Source of the DNA: Adineta ricciae
Taxonomy: Eukaryota > Rotifera > Eurotatoria > Adinetida > Adinetidae
Reading direction: 5' to 3'
Assembly (NCBI GenBank): GCA_905250025.1
Contig: CAJNOJ010000048.1
Span: 186,001 to 250,000 of the forward strand
DNA length: 64,000 nt
Shown here: positions 39,419 to 54,305 of the stretch, one piece after another
Numbering within the stretch: position 1 is the stretch's first letter
Layout: each line of letters starts with the position of its first letter
Notes under the pieces: model-generated
The model's input: only the letters and a program-made list of their open reading frames with translations
The model's database searches: none
Told to the model about the DNA's origin: nothing
Program-made: the position numbers and the translations under genes

Positions 39419-41089
39419 ATGAAAAAGAAACGATATGTCATTTCTTCTTATAATACAAACAAATTCATCCATCGACCGAAGTCGGACGCTCCACATCCAC
39501 TGAAGAACGATCGGATATCAGTTATAAGTTCGCCTACGATGGAACATTCAAATGGATATTCTCAAATATCAACGCTTGATGATAGTCAAGCATTTAATGT
39601 TGGGGGAGAATTCCAATATTCGGAACCTTATACCGCAACAACTTCGACAACTGGTGGTAATAATACTCAACTGGATACTGAAATTCACAGTTGGGAACAG
39701 TTACTAGGAGAGAAGATTGGAACAAGTTCCTATCCGAATTCTCCACCAGTCGAAGGAACAATTGATCAATCGGTTCAGTTGGGCTTTTCACCACAAGGAG
39801 ATACCACGAAGTTTCGTCGAGCTTCTCCAACTGAAAAGCCAAACTCGGAAGCTGACTACGAAACACTGGTTCGAACTAAAAATTTATACTATGATCCCGA
39901 ACCAAAAGTTATTCGTAAAACCTCAACAACGAACCCGATTGTCTACAATCAAAACATTATGGTACGGTTTTTACAGCCACCACCCGTGCCACAAGCACCG
40001 TTGATTATTCGAGAAGTGCGCGCACCACAACCTCCACCGCCGCCACCGCTCGTAAGCGAAAATCTCTCGGCTTCAAACAAAACATCTTTTTCTCTTGTTA
40101 ATTAGGTTATTCGTCAGCATCCACCACCGCCTCTATCACCTCCACCAATTATTCTTCGTGAAAAACCACCGACGGCACCTTCGGCAATGACTGGTCAGTT
40201 CTAACCTAATTCTCATATGTATATAGAATAAATCCGCTCGTTTTCCTTGTAGCAACAGTCATCACCCGAACGCTTCCACCGATTCCACCACCACCGCGGT
40301 CAGTTATCATTGAAAATCTTCCACGATTGCCTCCTAAACCACGGGACGTAATCATCGAACGATGGATACCATATGAAGCTCTGTACAAACGTCCAGTTGT
40401 TGTTCATCGAGCGAAAGAATCAAAACCATATCCTCCACCAAAAAATGTTATCATAACGTATGATATTCGAACGACTTTTGTCTTTTACTTGTTCTATATC
40501 CTTGCAGATATGAACCTATACAAACACGTGTTATTCGCCAATTTCAACGATTAGGAGTCACGCCTGAAGATCCGACGAATTACGCGAAGAATTATGGAGA
40601 TAGTCTACTTGATACTGATCAACTATTAGCTCAAATCAAAGAACTAGGTCTAAATGTAGATCTCGTATGTATCCATAGCTTTCTATCTCTGTTTTCGATG
40701 CTTTCTATTTCATCATTCATCTAGTCTCCTCCGGCACTATTTAATAATAAGAATTCATCAATACTACTAGATAATCTCGACCCAAGCTTTAGTAAATCAC
40801 CCGCTGCTTCTCCACAAAAACAATTGTACGGCGAAGTTAATAGTAACAATGCAAATTACGCTCCGACCTTTGAAAATCTTATTCAAGAAACAAAATCAAC
40901 CAAAACTGTGGAAGATTCCAAGGTTCTACAATTGGCAAAGGAGCATCATAATTTTTTCTCAAGTAAAACAAGAAAACGTCGTCTCTCGTTTGAACCAAGG
41001 TCTCTTCATTTGTTTCCTTAGGTACGAAAGAAGATTTAACAAGCCAATTTGCTCATTTTGGTATCTCCTCCGAAACGATTCCTTATTAA
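39419..41089 (+). CDS. proline-rich protein with repeated P-x-x-I-I-R/E motifs
   Basis: About 460 residues in about six exons with 50-60-nt introns. The first long exon starts MKKKRYVISSYNTNKFIH and is polar and disordered. Then comes a proline-rich centre with repeated hydrophobic-basic punctuation (APLIIREVRAPQPPPPPP, PPPIILREKPP, RSVIIENLPRLPPKPRD, VIIERWIPYEALYKRP, PPPKNVIIT). After it is a compact segment with charged helices (VIRQFQRLGVTPEDPTNY, QLLAQIKELGLNVDL). The final 59-nt intron removes an apparent extension and gives the ending FGISSETIPY. No known domain was recognised. The alternating Pro and V/I-I-x-R/E pattern suggests a structural or cytoskeletal role, which is inference. 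An earlier start in the Lys-rich stretch at 39228 is possible. Confidence 0.6.
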
Positions 41090-42129
41090 AGCAAAATTAG
41101 TGTTATTATTTTAATCTATTAGACTATTTATTCGATTCTTTCTTATCGAAAGAATCGAATTTTGTTTTATCAAAATAATCAGGTCAATCGCTGATCTTAT
41201 TATTTTCTCCTCTCGTTCTTATATTCAAAATCTTTGTCTTTACTCAGATGAAGATTAAAAACACGACTTTTTTTTTGTAGCGTATACTTCTATTAGACTA
41301 GAAGTAGACTATTATTAAGATTATTCTCACTTGTTTTAAGTTTTGTCTGCAATTTATTAAATAAAATATTTCTTCCGAAGAACTCACACACAGCTTCGTT
41401 GATGTAAACGTTATCACTCAACTCAAGACTATTTCCCATACTCTTGAAGTTTGCCAACACTCCAGAACCTTGACCTGCAAATTGCTTTTTTCCTAGTTTG
41501 TGTTTCATAACTTCGATTACAATCTACCCATCATGTATTTGACTAAACAATAAACATGGCCCTCTCTGCTCACCCAACATATCTTCAAAACACTTACTTC
41601 CCATGCATACGATCGGTCAGATCCGTAATGAACGTAAATCTCCGCATGTATATTCTCAATAGAAATCAATGTGACCATGAAAAAGACTTCCTACAACAAA
41701 TTTCACGTGTTTTTATTTATGTTGGATATTGTCCATGGCAAATGATGCGTCACAGTTCATTAAAAACACATCTATGTGTAACCGGTCAGAAAGATACCAT
41801 CATTTTTCACATAGGGTCGTCCTCGAGGACATTGATGTTTCTTACGAATGCAATTTTATGAACTTGTGTATTATATTCAATGCAATCACCCAATAAAAAA
41901 CGTATTACACGATAAGACATAATCAGTGATTATATACGCTTTGATTCATCGATTAAGATCAATTTTACACATGAGAAATAATTAGCTATCTAATGCTAAA
42001 TCGTTAATAAATGTCTATATTTTTTTTAAAATAGGAGAGAAAAGTAAATATTAACAGAAAAAAAGTGTTCTCGGGAAAAAAGTCTAGAGTCCATGTTATA
42101 CTTCAGATCTCATTGTTATGCTCTTGTTC
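41090..42129. other. convergent intergenic region with weak minus-strand fragments
   Basis: Between the proline-rich gene (+) and SDHA (-). On the minus strand an open segment near 41690-41600 reads IHAEIYVHYGSDRSYAWE. It is bounded by GTTGTAG and GTAAGT, recalls the end of a SET domain, and is followed by a possible 55-nt intron. A 71-residue frame at 41293-41508 (-) has no recognised domain. No complete gene could be built. Confidence 0.35.
41130..41160. repeat. perfect 13-bp inverted repeat (hairpin), probable 3' UTR
   Basis: ATTCGATTCTTTC, five bases (TTATC), then its exact reverse complement. It lies 41 bp after the stop of the proline-rich gene, so it would form a stem-loop in that transcript. 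Confidence 0.7.
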
Positions 42130-44801
<2,672 letters not shown>

Positions 44802-45410
44802 TATGTTTGTTGGGTCCGATAAATCAACAGAGTAAATATTCGGTACACAAAGAAGTGCCCTCTTTCGCTGTGGTAGAGTGATTCATCGTCTTATATAATT
44901 CGCTGGATTCCATCAATGGACCAATTCCATTTTTCAATTCTCAGACCATTTTAATATCACCGAAATTCATTTAGAAATTCGTTTTCTTGAAAGTTGAATT
45001 CCATAGCTCTTAATATAGACTTTCCGTTATCAATCGCGGATATTCAGACGTGGTGATATATGCGCCATCTAGCGAGAATAGAAGCACAGAATTCTTCTGC
45101 CATTTTCAGTATAGTATCAAGTAGCTGATAAAGAACTGGGTCAAAAACAGACGAACTCATATTAACATGCAAAATTCATCATTTTATCCTCACTCACATT
45201 TCATGCTTACCGCTCTCCTATTTCCGTGCTGTACGACGTTTCCTATAATAATTGTTATTCAATAGTACTCGCCCATTCTCTAGCAAAGTAAATAGCATCT
45301 TCTCCTATTTCAATTCTTACTGAGCTTATTTCTTCTTGAACTTATCCGTAGGATCTCTTCCGTCATTCATTCGATTTGTGTTGGGAAGTTTTCCAAAGTC
45401 GATCGAAAAA
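44802..45410. other. divergent intergenic region SDHA / two-TM protein
   Basis: About 610 bp between divergent starts. No coding exon was recognised and no clear core-promoter element was seen. Confidence 0.45.
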
Positions 45411-45854
45411 ATGTTCTTCTTCAATGGCCGAATACGAAACACTCACATTACCCCGGGAATCATGCGTGAAGATCCATATACTCATACAATTGGTCAGTCA
45501 TGTATTATTACAACTTGTCTTACGCTTATTATTGGTTTAACGCTCATTGTCACCGGCGTTATATCCGAAACGAAGAAAACAGCTTTGATTGGCATTGGAG
45601 TGATCAGCATAGGTGTTAGTCTATTTCTGACGACAATACTTTGTTTCGATACTCAATTGAGAATTTGCTATCGAAACTGGGCGTATGGACCGCCGATTGT
45701 GCCTATTCGTATGGAATGTTCACAAGGAATAATGGCAGCGACGATGTCAATATCGACTATGCGTGAGGCAACACGGTTGGATAACGAAGCGACTTACAAT
45801 TCGGTTTTTACTACAGATACTTATGTTCATTCTAAAAGTTGTGAGAATAAATAA
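45411..45854 (+). CDS. small two-transmembrane protein, unknown function
   Basis: About 147 residues from ATG 45411 (MFFFNGRIRNTHITPG). Two hydrophobic helices (CIITTCLTLIIGLTLIVTGV and TALIGIGVISIGVSLFLTTI) are joined by a short loop (SETKKTA). A basic-aromatic segment (RICYRNWAYGPP) and a Ser/Thr-rich tail follow. This hairpin arrangement resembles small TMEM-type proteins, but no family could be named. A GT donor just before the stop (after YVHSK) could join it to a further exon after 45896. If so, it would run into the sequence upstream of the next gene. The separate-gene reading is preferred because the next gene starts with its own signal peptide. Confidence 0.5.
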   Translation: MFFFNGRIRNTHITPGIMREDPYTHTIGQSCIITTCLTLIIGLTLIVTGVISETKKTALIGIGVISIGVSLFLTTILCFDTQLRICYRNWAYGPPIVPIRMECSQGIMAATMSISTMREATRLDNEATYNSVFTTDTYVHSKSCENK

Positions 45855-45928
45855 AAATGTCTATTGTGATGTAAATACTTATTGATTTCTTGACAGTTAG
45901 CATTATAGATAATGCCGGCCAACGCCTC

Positions 45929-45936
45929 TATAAAAA
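45929..45936 (+). promoter_or_regulatory. possible TATA box
   Basis: TATAAAAA lies about 98 bp before the ATG of the secreted protein at 46034. Confidence 0.3.
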
Positions 45937-46033
45937 AGTCACCTGGCGCTTATTCCCACGGTCAATTATATATTTTTGTCTGTTAATACTGTTTTTATTT
46001 TATGTTTCTATTGTTCCGAAACGCAATATCAGA

Positions 46034-46856
46034 ATGAAATTATTGATTTGCTCATTGATTCTTAGTTTCTTGCTCGATATTTCACGTAAATTTCCGTCAT
46101 ACCTTTCTAATTAACACTGATAAATATTCTTATTCCATATAATCTAGTTCAATCGTCTGCTGATATTGATCAACAGCGAGAAATTTTATCGAATCTAAAT
46201 CTTCGCTCGTTACCATCTGTCTACCAACAAGCATTCCTTGAAGCTCGAGCTGTATCGGAAGATCGTGCTGATGAAGTGTAATGAACTCTTTCCGTTTTTT
46301 GAAAACACCAGATTTTATTTTGACTTTTCTAGTACATGGTGCTGTAAAAATGGAAATCCAGCGAAAATGAAAGTTATTACCACCACTTACATTCGTTGGG
46401 AACCCACCGGACAAACACAAGCAGTCCATAATGGTTATGATAGCTGTGGTTTTGGTGGATGGTCGAAATGTTCAACATATGGCATCCAACATGTGTAAAG
46501 TTTATATGAGATGTTTGAATGATTCTGGTTTTTTGTCTGTCTTCTACATAGACCAACTTCACATCTTGCCTATGGTCATGAACTTGTTCCAGATGTCGAA
46601 AACAGTCAATGTCCCGAAAATCATCTCGTTTGCTGCAAATCAATGGTACCCGTGGCTGGTTTTTGCATGAGTAAATCATTTCTAGAATAGCTCGTTTGCA
46701 CGGGAAAAAACTTCGTTTCGATCTAATTTAGGTATTTCTGAATTCAATCGTGTTGTTGCTGAATGGGCAAAATTACAAGCAACACATCCGGATGCTACAC
46801 TTGCCAATTTGATCGTTACAATACAAAACAATGGTTTATCGTCATTAAGCGGTTAG
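46034..46856 (+). CDS. cysteine-rich secreted protein, unknown family
   Basis: About 195 residues in four exons. A clear signal peptide (MKLLICSLILSFLLDIS) continues over a 60-nt intron to LQSSADIDQQREIL, a helical segment (SVYQQAFLEARAVSEDRAD). The Cys-rich core has eight cysteines: TWCCKNGNPAKM, YDSCGFGGWSKCSTYG, ENSQCPENHLVCCKS and VAGFCM. A helical C-terminus ends NNGLSSLSG. The paired CC motifs suggest a disulfide-stabilised extracellular domain. The core was not recognised as a named family. It lies 45 bp from the stop codon of TTC29, which converges on it from the right. Confidence 0.6.
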
Positions 46857-46900
46857 AGAGAAGAGAACATGAAAAAGAATAATAAAAAGCCGAGGAAAAT

Positions 46901-48621
46901 CTAATTCTTCGATTTTGTTAAGTGACTTTCGAGTCTTGTCTGCTTCCAGTCAAGTAAATTCTTTGTATTCATTTGATCGATGTGTTCGTTAAAGCAGCCT
47001 CGTAATTTCAATCCATTAGCTATACCATATAGAAGGCGACAACGATCAAGATCAGAAGAACGAGTTGCTAATGAAATACTGTACGCTTTGCTACAGGATG
47101 CAATGGCAGAGTCATAGTCCCCCTAATATCAAACAAACATGAAATATGCAAATAAAATCCGGAGATTCAGAATCTACCAGTGTAGCGTTGATCAAACCGA
47201 GTGCATTGCAAGCTTTCGTATATTGATGACTGCCTTTCTGTCCCGAAGCTTTCTGAAGATATTTTGTTAAATATTCCGTGCTTTTTTCGATATTTGATTT
47301 CCTACAAGATTTGAAAGAGTGAGTCGATCGAGAGTATTCAGTCGATACTTTTGGTAACAAATAGCAATCGCTTCACTTGCTTGACCGAAACCTTCATCAT
47401 CATTAACTTGCTGGCAATAGTCGTAATATTTCTCTAAATATTGTAGTGCTGCATCAATATCATTAAGCTCAAGATAGAGTAGCCCTAATTTGTAGCGAAT
47501 CTCATTCTCAATTTTCTTATCATCGCCTAAGAGAAAATGAAGTTGTCACCATAGAACAATGAACTGTTTACGCTTTTACTCTGTATCGATGCTTCGTAGG
47601 CTTTAACCATAAAATCCAATTTTTCATTCGTGGTTCGTCGTTCTGCTAATTTCATGTATATACGTACTAATTGAAGATTTGCATTCGTTCGTAGATCATA
47701 ATAGTTTTCACCGGCTTGATAATACTGTTTAAAACTTGCTAAAGCTTGCATCAGATCACCTAAACATATACCCGAGGTTTTCCTCGTAGGTATTCACGCT
47801 CGATCGGTTCATTTAACTATAGCTTACCGTGTCTCTCATAGACTGATCCAATATTTAGATAAGCCCGAGCAACCAATTCAGTATCGAGTTGTGAATAGGC
47901 TTGAGCGATAGTCAAGCATTTCTTGTAAAAATAATCCGATAGCCAATAATCTTCTGCTTCACGAAAAAATGATGCCATAGCTAGATAGCTTTCATACATC
48001 TTTGCATATTGACCTAAATTCGAGAAAAAAAAGTAATTTTAATTATGAAGAAAGGTTGAACAACTTACGTCTTCGTTCGGCCTCTTCAGCTTTAGTTAAA
48101 TATATGGAAAGAAAACGTAATTTATCGGCATTATCTTCTATTAAAACTTGTGGTTGTTCACTTCTTGACTGTTCGCGATTATCTTTTTGCCATGTTAGTA
48201 TATCAGACAATTCACGAAACGCTTGATGATAACCTTGACGAAGCATATCTATGGATAGTTGACGCTGCAATGAACTCCGTTGTCTATTTAGAACGAGAAT
48301 TGCATATTTGATCAGTGAGATTTTGATAAATACCTTTCAATATCGGCATTTGACAATGGCGGTTGTTTGTTATAAGTTCGTGCCGCTTCTTTAACTTCTT
48401 TGGGTGACGACTGAAGGGAAAAAAGATCAGCGAATGAATCGAAAATCAAGCTCGACAAACTTTATGTCTCTCCGCGTAGGTTTTGCTTGGCAAAATTACA
48501 TGACGATAGAATTCGGAATGACCCTTATTCGTAGATCTAGTTGTTAATTTTCTGGTTATTTCAGCTACAAGATTCTACTCTTAGAAATCAATATCTTTTC
48601 ACTTTATTTCGACTTACTCAT
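46901..48621 (-). CDS. TTC29: tetratricopeptide repeat protein 29
   Basis: About 460 residues in about nine exons. A very short first exon (ATG plus one base, donor GTAAGT at the ATG near 48621) joins TEITRKLTTRSTNKGHSEFY. The N-terminal family segment MLRQGYHQAFRELSDIL follows, then TPR units: ESYLAMASFFREAEDYWLSD, VARAYLNIGSVYERHGKL, NLQLVRIYMKLAERRTTNE, and others to YGIANGLKLRGCF and LLDWKQTRLESH, which matches the TTC29 C-terminus. TTC29 is needed for sperm-flagellum and ciliary motility in animals, by way of intraflagellar transport and dynein delivery. TPR solenoids mediate protein-protein contacts. Its stop lies 45 bp from that of the converging secreted-protein gene. Confidence 0.82.
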
Positions 48622-48947
48622 CGTATTATTGACATGTCTTAACAACTCTGTCGTTTATCTTTCGGTATCATAGTTATGCTTATCAGTACATACGAATGCG
48701 ACATCTATTGAAAATTCCTTTAATCGTTCTAAATTTTTCAAGAATATCTTTTTTGAATTTAAAAATGATTTTCATTTTAAAATGAAAACTTTGTTGACCA
48801 GTTCAAATCCATTGATCTTTTCCTTAACCAATCTATGGCTTCCAAAACTTCGCCAATCATTCCATTCCATCCATCGGTGTGTCGTGTTGTACTGTTGTGT
48901 TCGCAGTTCACATCTGTTACAAAACAGACTAACAAAAACGACGGGAA
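48622..48947. other. divergent intergenic region TTC29 / GANAB
   Basis: About 330 bp between divergent starts, AT-rich. No X-box was found. The acceptor-like CATCTGTTACAAAACAG lies about 24 nt before the GANAB ATG. Confidence 0.45.
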
Positions 48948-51900
48948 AATGATTAGATTTTGGCATTTATTAGGTCTAATTCTTATTCTAAATATCCCAC
49001 CGATTGAAAACGTCGATCGGAACAACTTTAAAACATGTGATCAAAGTGCATTTTGCCGGTTTGTATTCTCCTTTCTCGAAATTGCCATACTAATTAACGT
49101 ATTTAATCGTATGAGTCTTTTCTTAGTCGACAACGTAAATATAAACCGGAAACATCACCCTATGAAGTTGACCTTAGCTCAATGGAAACGCTTGCAAATG
49201 GACATCTACAATTTACTCTACTCAACACGTTGAAAACGCATGTCAAATTTCAATTAGATTTGTACACGCTTGAACAGAATTCACTACGAGTGAAAATCAA
49301 TGAGATAAATCCGATTCGAAAACGTTATGAAGTGCAATCTGTATTGGTCGGCGAACCGAAACTTGTTAAGTGAGGAGAACGAGGAGTGCTCTGCTAGATG
49401 ATAAAATGCGAATGTTTAGGGTGAACATTACGAAATCAGATGGAAATCAAATCGAAGGACGATTCGATAAATCAGCTCGATTTCTACTCAATGCAAAACC
49501 ATTTCGACTAGATTTGTTTACTAATGACATATTCGTTATGAGTGTCAATTCGAAAAATATGTTCAACTTCGAACATTATCGAAAGAAGCCCGGGTATGAA
49601 TCGGTTTCATCAACCTGTTTTCTTTGATTTCTTTCCATGTTCTAGATCTGATGGAACTCCAGCTGAAGACAACGTAAGTTGTTCATGTACAGATGAATTC
49701 TATTGAAAAGATATTTTCTTAGAAGGAAGACAATGAAGATGGTATGTGGGAAGAAACATTCAAAACACATCACGATTCCAAACCGTATGGTAGGTGTTGT
49801 TTATATTGTCATCGAATGCGAAATGTCAGTAATATTTTATTTAAAAGGTCCATCGTCGATTGGTGTTGATGTTAATTTTCTAAACTTCGAAAATGTTTAT
49901 GGTATCCCTGAACATGCTGATGCCTTTGCACTTCGCTCAACTCAGTACGTTTGATTTCTTCATCTAAAATCTTATTGAAATTCTTTTGTTTTAACTTCAG
50001 TGAAACAGATCCATATCGTTTATTCAATTTGGATATTTTTGAATATGATATTAACAATCCTATGGCTTTGTATGGCTCAATTCCTTATATGCTTGCTCAT
50101 AAGTAATTTGAATAGGGCATCTGCGTGTTGTGTAGAATATCTTATGTTATTTCTAGTGAACATGCAACTGTTGGTTTCTTCTGGTTGAATGCTGCTGAAG
50201 GTTGGATCGATGTTCAGAACGATAAATTGAACACAAAAGTAAGAACATTTCTCGAAAGAAAACGGGATCTCATGCGCGAATGTTTGTTTCTGAGTAATGG
50301 AGTTTGTTTTTTGTCTTGCAGAGTAACTGGTTAAAATCTCAGGTAATCAAAAGACACGTGTTTTTGCATGTGATCAGCCGCAAAAGAACACCATCTAATT
50401 TCAATAAACTTTCAAAATCCTTTTCATTCAGTAATTCCGCATGACTAATCAAATGATGATAATTTTTATTTTTTTGATCTTAAAGTGACAAGAAATTTTT
50501 CTAAAATATTGTCAAAACAAAGAATTATTAAATGTTCGTTTTGCTTTTCGTTAAGAATCTTTTTTCGACAATCACCAGTTTCTTTGGTTCAAAATCAAAC
50601 AATGAGAATAATGAAGTACCGGAAGTGACAACACATTGGATGTTTGAATCAGGTATTTTCGATGGTTTCTTCTTCTTGGGACCAACACCAAACGATGTTT
50701 TCAAACAATATACAACTCTTACGGGAACTGTACCAACACCGCCGGTATGTTGAACTGGTAGAATCACAATCGAGACAACTCCATCTTTGTTTAGCTTTGG
50801 GCAATTGCTTATCATCAATGTCGTTGGAATTATAATGATGAAGATGATGTACGAGGGTAAGTGTTTGATTTATATAGTTGAATTCTCGAGAATCATTGTT
50901 TGTGAATTAGTGTTAACAATGGTTTTGAACAACATCAAATTCCACTTGACGTTATTTGGCTTGATATTGAACATACGAATGGCAAACGTTACTTTACATG
51001 GGACACATCGAAGTTTCCTAATCCGGAAAAACTACAAGATGACATGGCTGTGTACGGAAGGAAAATGGTTACGATCAGTGATCCTCATATTAAAAAAGAT
51101 GATGGATACCAATTGTATGCCGAAGCCAAATCGCTTGGATATTTCGTTAAATCAAAAGAAGGATCAGACTTCGAAGGATGGTGTTGGCCAGGTAAAAATT
51201 GCCTACGGAAAATCTGATCTATTGATGTCATTTGTTCGCCCTTAGGTTCATCGATGTGGCTCGACTACTTCAATCCTGAAATCTACAAATGGTACTCTCA
51301 AAGATACTCCTACAATAACTACAAAGGCTCGACATCAAATCTTTTCATTTGGAATGATATGAATGAACCCTCGGTATTCAATGGACCAGAAGTTACATTC
51401 CCGAAGGATCTTGTACACTTCGGTGGATGGGAAAATCGTGATGTGCATAATCTATATGGTATGCTTCAACATATGGCAACTTTCGATGGCCTGTTGGAAC
51501 GTTCTCATGGAAATATTCGACCATTTATTTTAACACGTTCGTTTTTTGCTGGTACGCAGCGAACATCAGCCGTTTGGACAGGTGACAATGCTGCTCACTG
51601 GAGTCATTTGAAAATGGCTGTTCCGATGTTGCTGAGCTTATCAGTTACTGGCATCGGTTTCATTGGCGCTGATGTTGGTGGATTCTTCTTCAATCCTGAT
51701 GCGAAATTACTCGTTCGATGGTACCAAGTACGTGAAATCAAAATCGCATTGTCTTCTTTCCTCTCTATGTGTTCTTTTCATTCATTAGGCTGCCGCATTT
51801 CAACCATTTTATCGTGAACATGCCCATATCGACACAGCTCGTCGTGAACCTTGGCTATTCGGTGATGACAATACACGGTTAATTCGACAAGCGATCGAAC

Positions 51901-52917
51901 AACGTTATACTTATCTACCTTTTTGGTATACCCTATTTCGTAAACAAGAAAAAGATGGTGTACCACCAATGTTGCCACTATGGGCCAACTTTCCATCCGA
52001 TACAAATACATTTAAAACGGAAGATTCATTTATGGTTGGTATGTATCATAGAGTAATGAATTGATTTCATTGGAGGAAACATTAAACTTTCGTTTTAATA
52101 GGCAATGGTCTTCTTGTTTATCCGGTTACGGACGCAGATGTCAATCAAGTGACACTCTACTTTCCGGGAAAAAATTCGGTAAAAAAGTTCTTGCAAAAAG
52201 TGTTTTATTTATATTTCTTTCATCAAGGTTTGGTATGATATACGAACATTTGTTCAACACAATGGCTCGGAGACCGCTCTTATCAATGTTGACATGGAAT
52301 CCGTAATGAAAACATATCGATTCGACAAAAGGATCATTCTGAGGTTTCTGTTTACTTTAGATTCCTGTTTATCAACGCGGTGGTTCAATTATTCCACAAC
52401 GCTTACGAAAACGACGTGCATCAATGCTTGCTATACATGATCCGATTACTCTGGTTGTTGCGCTCGATCGAAATGTGAATAACAACACTATTAGTCTCTT
52501 TTCGAACTCATTCATATTTCATGTTCATTATTTAGAATGAAGCTGAAGGTGAATTCTATCTGGATGATGGTCAAACATATAACTATCGTCATAAACATGA
52601 ATTTATTCATCGTCGTTTCACATTTAAAAATAATGAACTAAAATCCACGTATGTCATTCGTCGATACTAGGATCTGCTTTCAATTTTGATTCATGAATCT
52701 GTTTAGATCTGTCGATAACTCAGCTAGATTTGAAACCGACGCTTGGATTGAACGCATAGTTATTCTCGGTTATCCAAAAAATCCCGCTCGAGTTACGATA
52801 AATTCAGGTGACAAACAAGCCATTCCATTGCATAGTTATCAAGAAACTTCTCAAATGCTCGTTATTCGACGACCTGGCCCGTCTGTAACAGCCGACTGGA
52901 CACTGATTCTCTCCTAA
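48948..52917 (+). CDS. GANAB: glucosidase II alpha subunit (GH31)
   Basis: The ER enzyme that trims the two inner glucoses from N-glycans and so controls the calnexin/calreticulin cycle. About 900 residues in about 15 exons. A signal peptide ([19 protein letters not shown]) leads into the family start [14 protein letters not shown] and [14 protein letters not shown]. Landmarks: [93 protein letters not shown] and [15 protein letters not shown]. The nucleophile Asp is in [15 protein letters not shown] and the acid/base Asp in [29 protein letters not shown] and the C-terminal [11 protein letters not shown] follow. All catalytic residues are present. The first exon starts at the only Met that gives a signal peptide. 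Confidence 0.95.
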
Positions 52918-53139
52918 ATGAATAGACATATTTCGTAGTTTTACGCTTTGTTATCTTTCTAACCATATTCTTTTCTTCTGCTTCTCTTTGTTATTTCGGT
53001 GATTAATAAAGATTCTTATATGCGTTGCGTTCTATTTTCTTGTTATTGTTCTTGCTCTTGTTATCACAAAGACGAAGGTAAGTTAGAAATCTTATCATAC
53101 ATTCGAACATTTCATTCGTTTGAATACACAAAAAGAGTC

Positions 53140-54305
53140 ATGATGCACATAAGCCTAACATCCATCGGACTGCTCCTACTATGTTTAATTTATCATGCTT
53201 CTGCACAACACACCATATGTAATTCGTTGGAAGGTTACGATACGAAATTTTTACTGAAGTAATTCCGAGCGAATGTAGTTCATAGAAACTTCAACTTTTC
53301 CATTCTCTAGTGCTGTTCAATGGCGAGTTACAGCAGATTATCAATGCCTTGGTCATCCAGCCGCTAATTGCACTTATTTTTTCAGCTTTTGTCAAACAGG
53401 CATGTTTGTTTGGGTTTTTTTTTGCCGTGCGAAAACTCATCCATGCGTGTTGTCTTCTTTAGCTCCTAATTGTCTTAACGAATACTCGGCATGTCAAAAC
53501 TCGTCAGCGTCATCGAATATAACGGTTCTTGGTGCTCTTTCAACAACAGTCTTTTATGAAAATGGTAAATTTATCATCGAGATAATCATTCTTTTTATAG
53601 AACAACAACCATCATCATGACAGAGAAATCAAATATGTGATCTCGTTTAGATCCGGGAGAAAAAGGTTTCTACGCTCTCTTTGCCCGAGCGCCCAATCAA
53701 ACTGTATCAAACACAACTACTTGTGCGCCGTCATTTAAAATCAAATTTCGATGTAATCTTCAATCGCACTGGTTTGCACCTGTTGGTGATGAGACAGCAA
53801 ATACACCAGAGCCAACCGATATTGAAATTGATGACCAATGTTTAGTACGTCTCCCATGTGTTGTAATTTGAGAAAATCTCCTTTCATCATCACGATCTTG
53901 TAGACTACGATGACATTCGACTTTCCAGGGGCATGTATACACGAAGATGAACCTAAGAAAGGATTAAGCGGCGGATCAGTTTTCCTTCTAATGTACGTAG
54001 GAAACTTTCAAACATGTGTCAAGAATTATGCATTGATTTTTAGATTATTCTCTGTCCTGATAGCTTATTTTCTAGTCGGTGTAGCATACAATGGCCTTTA
54101 CAAACATAAATCAGGTATCCATTTGATTCCCCAAGCAGAATTTTGGATATCATTACCATTACTTGCTATCGTAAGTATAAATATTTACCGATACGAATAA
54201 TCCGAAATAAAATCATGTCTTCAACTTTAGGAAGGTTGCCGTACTACGCTTGGTATCTGTTCAAGATCTTCTTCTGAGAGTCGCGCAACTTACGATTCGG
54301 TTTAA
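53140..54305 (+). CDS. cation-dependent M6P receptor / ATG27-like membrane protein
   Basis: A type I membrane protein of about 270 residues in about seven exons. Signal peptide MMHISLTSIGLLLLCLIYHA. The lumenal part has about ten cysteines and many N-glycosylation sequons (NCTYFFSFC, SACQNSSASSNITVLG, TVSNTTTC), ending MTFDFPGACIHED. The TM region GGSVFLLMLFSVLIAYFLVG is followed by VAYNGLYKHKSG and IPQAEFWISLPLLAIEGC. These correspond closely to the TM-proximal YxxL..FPHLAFWQDLxxLVADGC segment of CD-MPR and related Mrl1/ATG27 proteins. The cytosolic tail is short and lacks the acidic dileucine DxxLL signal of vertebrate M6PR. A role in lysosomal or Golgi-endosome sorting is inferred. Confidence 0.68.

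Noticed and set aside
39228-39422. Separate Lys-rich small gene before the proline-rich gene
   Set aside because: Purine-rich composition; more likely the 5' region of the gene starting at 39419.
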